From Chloroflexota bacterium (GTDB taxonomy: Bacteria > Chloroflexota > Anaerolineae > Anaerolineales > UBA4823): a stretch of 35,648 nucleotides of DNA. How positions within the stretch are numbered: position 1 is the stretch's first letter; each line of letters opens with the position of its first letter. Positions 25,244 through 33,063 of this stretch are shown here, one piece after another. The DNA lies in the NCBI GenBank assembly GCA_030611505.1, contig JAUWPO010000007.1:1-35648 (forward strand). The letters are read 5' to 3'. Both the position numbers and the translations under genes were made by a program. The notes beneath the pieces are model-generated. The model did no database searches. It was given only the letters and a program-made list of their open reading frames with translations, and had not been told where the DNA came from.

Positions 25244-25789
25244 ATGACCGATCTGCATCCCGACTTGGTACGAATCCTTATCGACCAGGAAGAAATCCAA
25301 AAAAGAGTCAAAGAGTTGGCCGACCAGATTTCACAAGATTTCAAGGACGTTAAGCGTCTTTACATTATAGGAATCCTGAAGGGCGCTTTTATATTTCTGG
25401 CTGACCTCACCCGCCACATAAGCGTTCCCCATGTGGTCGATTTTATGGCATTGTCAAGTTATGGCAGAACCACCAAGTCGGGCGCGGTTAGGATCCTTAT
25501 GGATTTGCGCGAACCAATTGAAGGTCAGCACATCCTGATCGTTGAGGACATCGTAGATACCGGTCACACACTCGGTTATTTGCTCAATATCCTGGAGGGG
25601 CGCAATCCAGCATCACTACATACCTGTGCGTTGGTTAAGAAGCAGCGCGACATTGAGGCAGCACCAGTTGACTACCTGGGGTTCGAAATTCCAGATGTGT
25701 GGGTAGTCGGTTACGGTTTGGATTATGCAGACCTTTACAGGACCCTGCCGTATGTAGCCGAATTGAAAAGCGAAGTTTATTCGGACTAA
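25244..25789 (+). CDS. hpt: Hypoxanthine phosphoribosyltransferase
   Basis: A 181-residue purine-salvage enzyme making IMP or GMP from hypoxanthine or guanine and PRPP. It has the full set of type I PRTase features: LYIIGILKGAFIFLADLTR (pyrophosphate loop with Leu-Lys), the SSYG flexible-loop motif, the PRPP-binding VEDIVDTGHTL with its acidic pair, ALVKK (the base-contacting Lys), and the purine-binding IPDVWVVGYGLDYADLYR. Length is normal. GGGAG precedes the ATG at a good distance. It stands alone between the convergent glycosyltransferase and a small membrane-protein pair. Confidence 0.95.
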   Translation: MTDLHPDLVRILIDQEEIQKRVKELADQISQDFKDVKRLYIIGILKGAFIFLADLTRHISVPHVVDFMALSSYGRTTKSGAVRILMDLREPIEGQHILIVEDIVDTGHTLGYLLNILEGRNPASLHTCALVKKQRDIEAAPVDYLGFEIPDVWVVGYGLDYADLYRTLPYVAELKSEVYSD

Positions 25790-25845
25790 TGGTTGCTTTT
25801 GTTTTTGAATGAAACCCAGTTTCTTCGGGGAAGTCAAATAATTTG

Positions 25846-25854
25846 TGCTAAAAT
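25846..25854 (+). promoter_or_regulatory. Extended -10 element giving a probable leaderless transcript
   Basis: TGC followed by TAAAAT (25849-25854) is an extended -10 with no convincing -35. Initiation 7-8 nt downstream would fall at or within 1-2 nt of the ATG at 25863, which has no ribosome binding site. Confidence 0.45.
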
Positions 25855-25862
25855 AAACCACC

Positions 25863-26294
25863 ATGGATGCTTATGAACCGAAGGAACTTCCCGAGCGCAA
25901 CCCTGTAACGTATGAACGCCATCGCAAGGAAGTGATGTGGCAAATCCTGGTGCCTGTTTTAATCGGCGCGGTCATTGTCTTAGCTCTCGCCATTTTGGCA
26001 GCCACTAGGACGGATGCTCAAGTGAGCAAGGGGGCAGATGTTTCTGTAATCTGGATGATCACACCTATGCTAATTATCGCCCTGATTTTTCTAGTATTGC
26101 TGGGAGCGATGATATATGCCGTGATGTCGTTGCTGGGAATCCTGCCCAGCTATGCCCGCTTGGTACAGGATTACTTTGATGCACTTCGGGTACAGGTAGG
26201 TATAGTTAGTGATAAAGCAGTGGAACCGGTCCTGCGAATGGAGAGTATTAAAGCGTCCTTACGTGCGTTAGGACGCAGTCTGCGGCAAAAATGA
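25863..26294 (+). CDS. Small membrane protein, unknown function
   Basis: 143 residues with two clear helices: ILVPVLIGAVIVLALAILAA (about 30-49) and MLIIALIFLVLLGAMIYAVMSLLG (about 70-93). They are separated by a short extracytoplasmic loop. The N-terminal ~25 residues are charged (PKELPERNPVTYERHRKEV) and the C-terminal ~45 residues form a basic amphipathic region (SIKASLRALGRSLRQK). I do not recognise a family. There is no Shine-Dalgarno sequence before the ATG, and an extended -10 lies directly upstream, so the mRNA is probably leaderless. It is followed after 18 nt by another small membrane protein. Confidence 0.65.
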   Translation: MDAYEPKELPERNPVTYERHRKEVMWQILVPVLIGAVIVLALAILAATRTDAQVSKGADVSVIWMITPMLIIALIFLVLLGAMIYAVMSLLGILPSYARLVQDYFDALRVQVGIVSDKAVEPVLRMESIKASLRALGRSLRQK

Positions 26295-26312
26295 GGATGG
26301 AAAGGTAAAAAT

Positions 26313-26534
26313 ATGAGCGAACAAGAATTCGATATCGTGGAAGCTGAAAACTGGAAACCCAAAGTATTGTTGATCGGCACCGTACTTGGCGCAGTGGTGG
26401 GGCTGAGTGCGGCGTATCTGCTTATCAAGTCTTCAGGAGATGAGGCGCCACCAGATATTAGCGCTGGACAGGGAGCCAAATTAGGAGTACTTGTCTTTGG
26501 GCTTTTACGCAATATCGCTACGTTGGGCGAGTGA
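26313..26534 (+). CDS. Small single-helix membrane protein (YtxH-like look)
   Basis: 73 residues with an acidic N-terminus (MSEQEFDIVEAENWKPK), one helix (VLLIGTVLGAVVGLSAAYLLI, about 18-38) and a C-terminal part with a second, weaker hydrophobic patch (KLGVLVFGLLRNIATLG). GGAAAGG is well placed before the ATG. The glycine-rich helix resembles YtxH-type small membrane proteins, but the match is too short to assign. It is probably co-transcribed with the preceding gene and ends before a terminator at 26639. Confidence 0.6.
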   Translation: MSEQEFDIVEAENWKPKVLLIGTVLGAVVGLSAAYLLIKSSGDEAPPDISAGQGAKLGVLVFGLLRNIATLGE

Positions 26535-26638
26535 CTGAGTTCTAAGCCTGCAGTGGCGCGGTTTTATCGGGAAAGCCAAGCGTACCGCCTTTCCGCGGAT
26601 AAGTCGCAACCAAAAAATTTATATATTAATGATGTAAG

Positions 26639-26668
26639 CCTGGCGGTTTAATGCCGGGTTTTTTCTTT
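26639..26668 (+). terminator. Intrinsic terminator
   Basis: CCTGGC (26639-26644) pairs with GCCGGG (26653-26658) across an 8-nt loop and is followed by TTTTTTCTTT. It ends the two-gene membrane-protein transcript and insulates the TetR operon. Confidence 0.75.
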
Positions 26669-26750
26669 CTACATGGGGCTGGCACTTAATTTTGAGTGTG
26701 TGTAGTGCTTCTTATTAAGAGGCCACATCACATATGTAGTTAGTATCTTC

Positions 26751-26778
26751 CTGCAAGTTTTAACACTGCAAGTTTTAA
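26751..26778 (+). repeat. Tandem 13-bp direct repeat upstream of the tetR promoter
   Basis: CTGCAAGTTTTAA occurs twice exactly (26751-26763 and 26766-26778) with a 15-bp period. It ends 3 bp before the -35 box. It could be a protein-binding site or UP-like element, or simple slippage. Confidence 0.7.
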
Positions 26779-26781
26779 TTC

Positions 26782-26810
26782 TTGACAATTATTATCTGAG
26801 GGGATAAAAT
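26782..26810 (+). promoter_or_regulatory. Promoter of the tetR/export operon
   Basis: A perfect TTGACA (26782-26787) and TAAAAT (26805-26810) are separated by exactly 17 bp. Transcription should begin near 26817, inside the palindrome described next. Confidence 0.75.
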
Positions 26811-26812
26811 AT

Positions 26813-26824
26813 GAACGTACGTTC
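26813..26824 (+). promoter_or_regulatory. TetR-type operator covering the transcription start
   Basis: GAACGTACGTTC is a perfect 12-bp palindrome immediately after the -10 box. A further GTTC half-site follows at 26825-26828. Its place over +1 is ideal for autorepression by the TetR-family protein encoded directly downstream. Confidence 0.65.
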
Positions 26825-26846
26825 GTTCTGTCATTATGAGAAGATC

Positions 26847-27476
26847 ATGTCTGAAGCTAACTTTCATAGAGGCGAGCACACACGCACGAAAATTATCCGT
26901 GCAGCCCACGATTTATTTGTCAAACAAGGCTATCACGGCACTTCAATGCGCCAGATCGCAAGCCAGGCGGACATCGCCCTGGGCGGACTCTATAACCATT
27001 TCGAGGGCAAAGAGGATGTATTCCGGGCTGTTTTTCTGGAATACCATCCTTACCACGAAGTTGTGCCTGCACTGTTAGCTGCGAAAGGCGAGACGGTTGA
27101 ACAATTCGTGAGGAACGGGGTTAACCGCATATATGAGGCGTTGGACGACCGGCCGGATTTTTTAAATTTGATGTTCATTGAGATTGTGGAGTTTAACAGT
27201 GTGCATACCAACGAATTGGCTCGGGAACTCACACCTGTTCAACTCAAAATCGTTGAGCGCGTTAGAGAAATAAATCTAGATAAGCTGAGACCGATTCCGC
27301 CGTTAATGTTGGTGCGCACATTCCTGGGTTTGTTTTTCGCTTATAAGCTGACCGAGATCATCTTTGCACAGCCAGCCCTACCAGAGTTTAGTGAAAACGA
27401 TCTAGATTATTTTATCAACATTTACCTGCACGGAATTTTAAAAGGCAATGATAAGCTCCAGATGGATGTTGGCTGA
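26847..27476 (+). CDS. TetR/AcrR-family transcriptional regulator
   Basis: A 209-residue repressor. The N-terminal helix-turn-helix is canonical: RTKIIRAAHDLFVKQGYHGTSMRQIASQADIALGGLYNHFEGKEDVF (about 12-60). The remaining all-helical part should bind a ligand and dimerise. The ATG at 26847 is preferred. An in-frame ATG at 26811 directly abuts the -10 box and precedes the expected transcription start, so it cannot be used from this promoter. It heads an operon with an ABC-2 permease, an adaptor and two ATPases, in the manner of CecR next to ybhGFSR in E. coli. It probably represses the exporter until a toxic compound binds. Confidence 0.88.
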   Translation: MSEANFHRGEHTRTKIIRAAHDLFVKQGYHGTSMRQIASQADIALGGLYNHFEGKEDVFRAVFLEYHPYHEVVPALLAAKGETVEQFVRNGVNRIYEALDDRPDFLNLMFIEIVEFNSVHTNELARELTPVQLKIVERVREINLDKLRPIPPLMLVRTFLGLFFAYKLTEIIFAQPALPEFSENDLDYFINIYLHGILKGNDKLQMDVG

Positions 27477-27543
27477 AACAGCGTTTGAATTCTCCAACTA
27501 AACCAATCTGATTTTATTAAAAGGTATTTTTTGCAGGATAGAA

Positions 27544-28677
27544 ATGAAGAATTCCCGATTAACGTCTCTCGTTCGCAAAGAATTCATCCAAATTATCAGA
27601 GACCCCCGCACCTTAGTCCTGGTCCTGGTCATTCCGATCATGCAGTTGTTTTTACTTGGGTATGCTGCTACGAACGATGTTCGCAATGTGTCGATGGCGG
27701 TTTTCGACCAGGACCGGGGTCCTGCTGCGCGAGAATTGCTGGATTCCTATCGGGCTGCTGATTATTTCCATCTGGCGTTTGATGTAGATTCTGAGAAAGA
27801 GCTGGGCAACCTGATAGACAGTGGTGAGGCGCGGGTTGGGCTTGTGATCCCCCCTGATTACACCAATCAATTGAAGGGCGGCGGTTCTGCGGAGGTGTTG
27901 TTCATCCTGGATGGCAGCGACCCGACCGTGGCCTCAACGGCTCTCTCGGCGGCACAGTTGATTGGGCAGGAACACGCCACCAAGGTCCTTGAAGAGCGCC
28001 TGGTTCGAAGCGCCAAATCCGGGGCATTATCACCACCGGTGGAGGTTAGATCCCAGGTCTGGTACAACCCGGATATGATCAGCTCATATTACATGATACC
28101 GGGTGTGATTGCGATGATTTTGTTCACATTGACTTCCATCCTGACTGCCACGTCGATTGTGCGAGAACGAGAGCGCGGCACAATTGAACAGCTGATTGTC
28201 ACTCCTATCCGATCCTGGGAGCTGATTCTTGGCAAGATAATACCGTATGTATTGTTAGCATTTTTGAATATGTTGGAGGTCCTGGCGATAGGGCACTTCT
28301 GGTTTGGTGTACCGGTGCGCGGCAATATATTTTTGATCCTGGTTTTGTCGGGATTGTTTTTACTCACCAGCCTGGGGATTGGATTGTTAGCATCTACCAT
28401 GGCCAGTACACAGCAGGAAGCCATGCTGGTTGTTTGGATGTTGTTGCTGCCGTCCCTTTTCTTGTCTGGTTTCTTCTTCCCTCTGGAGGCAATGCCCGAG
28501 GTGCTGCAGTGGATATCCTACCTGATCCCTTTGCGTTACTACCTGATTATCATTCGATCGTTGATGCTCAAGGACGTCGGTGCATATGCGCTGCGAACGG
28601 AAATCATCGCCCTGACGATATTCGGGGTAGCATTAATGACGGCAGCTTCTTTACGCTTCCGCAAGCGCCTGGATTAG
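27544..28677 (+). CDS. ABC-2 type export permease
   Basis: A 377-residue permease of the YbhR/YhhJ kind. A first helix (TLVLVLVIPIMQLFLLGYA, about 22-40) precedes a large extracytoplasmic domain of about 140 residues. Five further helices (IPGVIAMILFTLTSILTATSI onward) end near 370. The ABC-2 signature around ERERGTIEQLIVTPIRSWELILGKIIPY, which contacts the ATPase, is clear. The topology matches drug and small-molecule exporters working with HlyD-type adaptors. It is the only permease found in the operon, so it would have to function as a homodimer, unlike the YbhR/YbhS pair. AGGAT lies before the ATG. Confidence 0.88.
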   Translation: MKNSRLTSLVRKEFIQIIRDPRTLVLVLVIPIMQLFLLGYAATNDVRNVSMAVFDQDRGPAARELLDSYRAADYFHLAFDVDSEKELGNLIDSGEARVGLVIPPDYTNQLKGGGSAEVLFILDGSDPTVASTALSAAQLIGQEHATKVLEERLVRSAKSGALSPPVEVRSQVWYNPDMISSYYMIPGVIAMILFTLTSILTATSIVRERERGTIEQLIVTPIRSWELILGKIIPYVLLAFLNMLEVLAIGHFWFGVPVRGNIFLILVLSGLFLLTSLGIGLLASTMASTQQEAMLVVWMLLLPSLFLSGFFFPLEAMPEVLQWISYLIPLRYYLIIIRSLMLKDVGAYALRTEIIALTIFGVALMTAASLRFRKRLD

Positions 28678-28741
28678 CATGATGCACATAAAGAGATGTC
28701 GGATTTCATACACTACTATCCTCTAAATATTGGAGGTTCTT

Positions 28742-30103
28742 ATGCACGACCGTAAACGTATTATCATCCCCCTGGTATTGGTCCTGGCTTTAATCATCTT
28801 TGGTGCCTGGTATTTCCTGATCAGACGGAATAATTCCACAAATGGACTTCTGGAGGCTTCTGGCACAGTAGAGGTGGTCGAGGTTCTGGTCGCCCCAGAA
28901 CAGGCTGGTCGTGTATCAGTGGTGATGGTGGATAAAGGTGAGTCTGTAGAATCTGGGGACTTGCTTTTGCGGCTGGATGATGTCCTGCTGCAGTCACAGC
29001 ACCAGCGGGCAATGACCGCCCTGGAGACGGTGCGCGCCAACCTTTCCACTGCCCAAGCCGGGCTTGAAATGGCAAAAGCTATGCTTCGATCGGCGGAGAC
29101 CAACGTCGAGGCAGCAAACGCCGGCGCCAAGGTCGAACTGCTGTCTGCGCAGGAAGCGCTCGATGACCTCTACGATAGTGCGGCGGTTGCGAAAAGCGAG
29201 GCCCTGCGTGAAGTTGCAGCCACCAACAGGGCTGTGCGTGAAGCTCAATACCAGTCGGATAATTTTAACGTACCAACCAACCAGCAGGAATTCACTGCTA
29301 TGGGTGCGATAGTGGTGATGAAGGAGCGCCTCGACCAGGCTCGAGATGAATTCGAACCATATAAATACAGATCCAGCAGCGACCCAACCCGCGAAAAGCT
29401 GAGAGACACTCTAGATGAAGCCCAGAGCGATTACGATTCTGCAGTTCGCAGATTAGAATATGAGACCGAATTGGAAAAGGCGCAAGCTATGCAGGACAAA
29501 GCATTGCACGACCTGGCAGCTCTGCAGGATGGACCAGACCCGGATGATGTGGCTGTCCTGGAAGCTCAGATTGAAGCCATTAAGGTCATTCCCAAGCAAG
29601 CACAAGACGCCGAAGGCCAAGCCAGGGTTGGAGTAACCCAGGCGCAGTCCAGGCTGGAGCAGTCCGAATCTGCAGTTGCGCAGGCAGTGGCAGAGCTGGA
29701 TCTGACCGAAGTGCAATTGGACAAACTGAATGTATCTGCCCCAATTTCAGGAGTGGTTATCAGCCGCAAGGTCGAGCCGGGCGAGGTGGTTCAACCCGGA
29801 GCGCCCGTCATGACCATCGGTCAGCTCGAGAAAGTGACCATCACCGTGTATGTACCTGAGGACCGCTACGGGCAGATAATAATTGGTGAAAAAGCACAAG
29901 TTACTGTCGATTCCTTCCCGGGAGAGATCTTCACCGCGACCGTGGTGTACATCGCAGACCGGGCAGAGTTTACACCGCGCAATGTTCAGACTTCCGAAGG
30001 TCGCCGCTCAACGGTCTTCGCCGTGGAATTATCATTACGTAATGATGCTGGCAAGTTGAAACCTGGCATGCCGGCTGATGTACAGTTTGGAGTGTGGGAA
30101 TGA
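28742..30103 (+). CDS. HlyD/YbhG-like membrane-fusion (adaptor) protein
   Basis: A 453-residue periplasmic-type adaptor with one N-terminal membrane anchor (IIIPLVLVLALIIFGAWYFLI). The first half-lipoyl segment (VAPEQAGRVSVVMVDKGESVESGDLLLRLDD) is followed by a long Ala/Gln/Glu-rich coiled-coil hairpin (about 85-310). The returning lipoyl half (LNVSAPISGVVISRKVEPGEVVQPGAPVMTIG) and a beta-barrel (VYVPEDRYGQIIIGEKAQVTVDSFPG) come next. GGAGG at 28732-28736 fixes the ATG. Its stop overlaps the next start (ATGA). If the organism lacks an outer membrane, as most Chloroflexota do, the adaptor would act without a TolC partner, a known but less studied situation. Confidence 0.9.
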   Translation: MHDRKRIIIPLVLVLALIIFGAWYFLIRRNNSTNGLLEASGTVEVVEVLVAPEQAGRVSVVMVDKGESVESGDLLLRLDDVLLQSQHQRAMTALETVRANLSTAQAGLEMAKAMLRSAETNVEAANAGAKVELLSAQEALDDLYDSAAVAKSEALREVAATNRAVREAQYQSDNFNVPTNQQEFTAMGAIVVMKERLDQARDEFEPYKYRSSSDPTREKLRDTLDEAQSDYDSAVRRLEYETELEKAQAMQDKALHDLAALQDGPDPDDVAVLEAQIEAIKVIPKQAQDAEGQARVGVTQAQSRLEQSESAVAQAVAELDLTEVQLDKLNVSAPISGVVISRKVEPGEVVQPGAPVMTIGQLEKVTITVYVPEDRYGQIIIGEKAQVTVDSFPGEIFTATVVYIADRAEFTPRNVQTSEGRRSTVFAVELSLRNDAGKLKPGMPADVQFGVWE

Positions 30104-31056
30104 GTGTCCTGATCGAGGCGAATGACTTATTCAGGTCATTTGGTGAGCTGCACGCTGTGGACGGAATCGACCTGCAAGTCTCTTCTGGAGAGATCTATGG
30201 GCTCGTCGGTCCGGACGGAGCCGGGAAGACCACGACCATGCGTCTGCTGTGTGGGGCATACAGGCCAGATTTGGATGGAGATGGAACTCCAGCGCGTATT
30301 CAAATCGGGGGTTATGATGTTTTACAGCAAACTGAGCAGGCGCGTGCCCAGATCGGTTACCTGCCGCAGCGTTTTTCGTTATACGAGGAGCTGACCGTAT
30401 TAGAGAACATACGGTTTTTTGCTGAAGTGCGTGGATTATCGCCGGCCGAGTGGCTACCACGATGCATGGAAATCCTTGAGTTTGTCGATTTAGAAAAATT
30501 CGTCGACCGGAGGGTGGGACATCTTTCGGGCGGCATGAGGCAGAAATTGGGCCTTGCGGTGGCGCTGGTGCACAGACCGGGCGTGCTGCTGCTGGATGAA
30601 CCAACCGCCGGAGTCGATCCTGTCACGCGCCAGGATTTCTGGCAGCTGATCATCCGTTTGGTGGCTAAAAATGGGGATCAGGACCAGGAAACAGCAGTCC
30701 TGGTCAGCACCCCATACATGGACGAAGCTGCGCGCTGTACACGGGTTGGGTTCATGGTCGGGGGTCGCTTGGTGGAAGAGGGCACGCCTGCGGAACTGCG
30801 GGCAACCCTGAAAGGGCGCATACTGGAGTTAAGCGGTGCATCTCTTCCATCTCTGAGAAGAATTGTTAAAGAAGACCGGGACGTGGAAGACGTGCAAATG
30901 TTCGGTGATCGCCTGCATATCCGGGTGAGAGAGGGAAAATCGCAGCAAGTGATATCCCGTCTGGAGGATCGGATACCTTGCGAGGGAGGCAAGATTGATC
31001 GTTTATGGCAAACACCGCCGCTGCTAGAAGATGTTTTTATGGGTTTATTGAATTAA
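30100..31056 (+). CDS. ABC exporter ATPase, YbhF N-half type
   Basis: A 318-residue ATP-binding subunit. Walker A is GPDGAGKTTT (37-46); the Asp in place of the common Asn is also typical of the first ATPase half of YbhF. The Q-loop lies near GYLPQRFSLYEELT, and the signature motif is LSGGMRQKLGLA. Walker B with the catalytic Glu is LLLDEPTAGVDP, and the switch region is STPYMDEAARC, with the usual His replaced by proline (TPYMDEA). The last ~80 residues form the accessory domain found in drug-export ATPases. It overlaps the adaptor gene by 4 nt. Confidence 0.9.
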   Translation: MSVLIEANDLFRSFGELHAVDGIDLQVSSGEIYGLVGPDGAGKTTTMRLLCGAYRPDLDGDGTPARIQIGGYDVLQQTEQARAQIGYLPQRFSLYEELTVLENIRFFAEVRGLSPAEWLPRCMEILEFVDLEKFVDRRVGHLSGGMRQKLGLAVALVHRPGVLLLDEPTAGVDPVTRQDFWQLIIRLVAKNGDQDQETAVLVSTPYMDEAARCTRVGFMVGGRLVEEGTPAELRATLKGRILELSGASLPSLRRIVKEDRDVEDVQMFGDRLHIRVREGKSQQVISRLEDRIPCEGGKIDRLWQTPPLLEDVFMGLLN

Positions 31057-31073
31057 ATTGAGCGTTCAACGTT

Positions 31074-32021
31074 ATGTATGACTGTGTTATTCGGGCAAAG
31101 GGTCTTACTCGCTACTTCGGCGATTTCCTGGCGGTGGATCATGTATCTTTCACTGTTAAGCAGGGTGAAGTGGTCGGTTACCTGGGACCAAACGGTTCGG
31201 GCAAAACGACCACGATCCGTATGCTGTTGGGGCTCCTGATTCCCACAGAAGGGTCTGCCGAGGTACTTGGGTATGATGTGGTGCGGCAGTCTGAGCAAGT
31301 GCGCGCCAACAGCGGATATATGTCCCAAAAATTCTCTCTTTACAACGACCTGACCGTTGGAGAAAACCTGGCTTTTTACGCAGGTGTGTACGGGATTCGT
31401 GAACATAACCGCATCGAGGAAGTATTGGACCTGGTCGGATTGAGAGGTCATGAGGGGCATATGGTGAGTCAGCTTTCGACAGGATGGCGCCAGCGCTTGG
31501 CACTAGCGACGGCGATCGTCCATCGCCCGAAATTGCTGTTCCTTGATGAGCCGACCAGCGGGGTGGACCCGGCTGCCCGGCGCGCTTTTTGGGACTTGAT
31601 TTACGAGCTGGTCGACCAGGGTGTAACCGCTTTGGTGACCACGCACTATATGGATGAGGCTGAATATTGTGGTCGGGTGGGGATAATGCGTGATGGGCGC
31701 CTGCTGGCGATAGAAACGCCCTCGACGTTGAAGCAAAACACTTTACCCGGCTTAGCGTGGGATGTATTTGTGGGAGGTGATAACGGACGAGACAAACAGG
31801 ACGGCGCGCTGCTGTTGGAGGCTTTAAACGCGCTCAATGGATGTCCTTGCGTCCTGCGAGCTGGATTGGTGAGCGACCACCTGCGGGCAATAGCACCTGC
31901 TGATGTAACGAAGGAGGACTTGCAAGAGCGTTTGTGTGAGGCTGGTTTCTGTGACGTACATCTGGAGCAAGTTGAGCCGACATTGGAGGACGTCTTTCTG
32001 GCCTTGGCAGCCCGGGATTAA
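31074..32021 (+). CDS. ABC exporter ATPase, YbhF C-half type
   Basis: A 315-residue ATP-binding subunit. Walker A is GPNGSGKTT (38-46), Walker B LLFLDEPTSGVDP, and the switch histidine is intact in TTHYMDEAEYCGR. The signature motif is LSTGWRQRLAL, a departure from LSGGQ. It pairs naturally with the preceding ATPase: one has a consensus signature and no switch His, the other a consensus switch and a variant signature. This suggests a heterodimer with one fully competent site. In E. coli YbhF both halves are a single polypeptide; here they are separate genes 17 nt apart. Confidence 0.9.
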   Translation: MYDCVIRAKGLTRYFGDFLAVDHVSFTVKQGEVVGYLGPNGSGKTTTIRMLLGLLIPTEGSAEVLGYDVVRQSEQVRANSGYMSQKFSLYNDLTVGENLAFYAGVYGIREHNRIEEVLDLVGLRGHEGHMVSQLSTGWRQRLALATAIVHRPKLLFLDEPTSGVDPAARRAFWDLIYELVDQGVTALVTTHYMDEAEYCGRVGIMRDGRLLAIETPSTLKQNTLPGLAWDVFVGGDNGRDKQDGALLLEALNALNGCPCVLRAGLVSDHLRAIAPADVTKEDLQERLCEAGFCDVHLEQVEPTLEDVFLALAARD

Positions 32022-32034
32022 TATGACGTATAAT
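32004..32034 (+). promoter_or_regulatory. Possible promoter giving a leaderless kinase mRNA
   Basis: TTGGCA (32004-32009) and a perfect TATAAT (32029-32034) are separated by 19 bp and overlap the end of the ATPase gene. Initiation about 7 nt downstream would coincide with the GTG at 32042, which lacks a ribosome binding site. Confidence 0.45.
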
Positions 32035-32041
32035 TTCATTC

Positions 32042-33061
32042 GTGGATAATACTTCTCCCCGTTTCCTTTTCGCTGGTAAGCTGACGCGTGATTATTTGAT
32101 CTTTCCGTCCGGCGAGGCGCTTATCGATGTGCCGGGCGGTAGTGTGCTGTACGCGGCGGTGGGTTTGACCGTATGGGAACCAGAACCGCCGCCGGGGATC
32201 ATTGCGCGCGTAGGTGAAGATTATCCTCAAAAGTGGCTGGATGAGTACATGCGCCGTGGACTGGATATGCGCGGGGTGCAGATCTCACCGCATGCGGTCG
32301 ACGTGCGCTCGTTTAAAGCCTTTACAGACCGCACGTCAATTTCGCAAGATGAACCAGTGACCCATTTCGCTCGTTTGGGTTTACCCTTTCCGAAGGCACT
32401 CCTGGGGTACCGAGAAGCGCCCGATGTTGTGGACAGCCGCACGAGTCTGCAGACGACTTCCTTGCGGCGGGAGGATATCCCCCCAGAATACGAAGACGCC
32501 AGTGCGATTCACGTTTGTCCATTGGATTACCTCACTCACAGCCTGTTCCCAGCCATGCTCCGGCAGGCTGAATTCACCACGGTGACTTTGGATCCCTCCC
32601 CGGGGTATATGAATCCCACGTTCTGGAATGATGTACCGGCTCTGTTGACCGGTCTTACCGCTTTTCTACCCGCCGAGGAGGAGATCAACTCGCTCTTCAA
32701 GGGGCGCAGCGATGACTTGTGGGAAATGGCTGAAGGTTTGGCGGCTTACGGTTGTGAAATTGTGGTCATCAAATGCGGTGAGCGTGGACAGCTGCTATAT
32801 GATTCTGCCGGGCATACACGCTGGGAGGTGCCTTCCTATCCGGCGCGTCTGGCAAATCCACTCGGCGCTGGGGATGCCTTTTGTGGCGGTTTCATGGCCG
32901 GCTACCGACGGACGTACGACCCGCTGGAGGCGACCTTGTACGGCAATATTTCCTCTTCCCTGGTAGTTGAGGGTAATCTTCCGGAATATGCCCTGGATGT
33001 GCTGTCGGGTCTGCCGCGGGCACGCCTGGATTCCCTGAGAGAATCGGTTCGGAAAGTGTAA
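32042..33061 (+). CDS. PfkB-family carbohydrate/nucleoside kinase
   Basis: A 339-residue ribokinase-like small-molecule kinase. The N-terminal glycine-rich DVPGGSVLYAAVGLTVWEP is the substrate-side motif. The C-terminal ANPLGAGDAFCGGFMAGY is the PfkB signature 2, with the GAGD anion hole and catalytic Asp. VVIKCGERGQLLYD is the conserved nucleotide-side strand. Substrate is undetermined; the family covers sugars, nucleosides and related compounds. The GTG start has no Shine-Dalgarno site and sits 8 nt after a TATAAT, so it is probably leaderless. The next gene starts 2 nt after its stop. Confidence 0.82.
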   Translation: MDNTSPRFLFAGKLTRDYLIFPSGEALIDVPGGSVLYAAVGLTVWEPEPPPGIIARVGEDYPQKWLDEYMRRGLDMRGVQISPHAVDVRSFKAFTDRTSISQDEPVTHFARLGLPFPKALLGYREAPDVVDSRTSLQTTSLRREDIPPEYEDASAIHVCPLDYLTHSLFPAMLRQAEFTTVTLDPSPGYMNPTFWNDVPALLTGLTAFLPAEEEINSLFKGRSDDLWEMAEGLAAYGCEIVVIKCGERGQLLYDSAGHTRWEVPSYPARLANPLGAGDAFCGGFMAGYRRTYDPLEATLYGNISSSLVVEGNLPEYALDVLSGLPRARLDSLRESVRKV

Positions 33062-33063
33062 TT

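Noticed and set aside
26811-26846. ATG at 26811 as the start of the TetR regulator
   Set aside because: It abuts the -10 box and precedes the expected transcription start.
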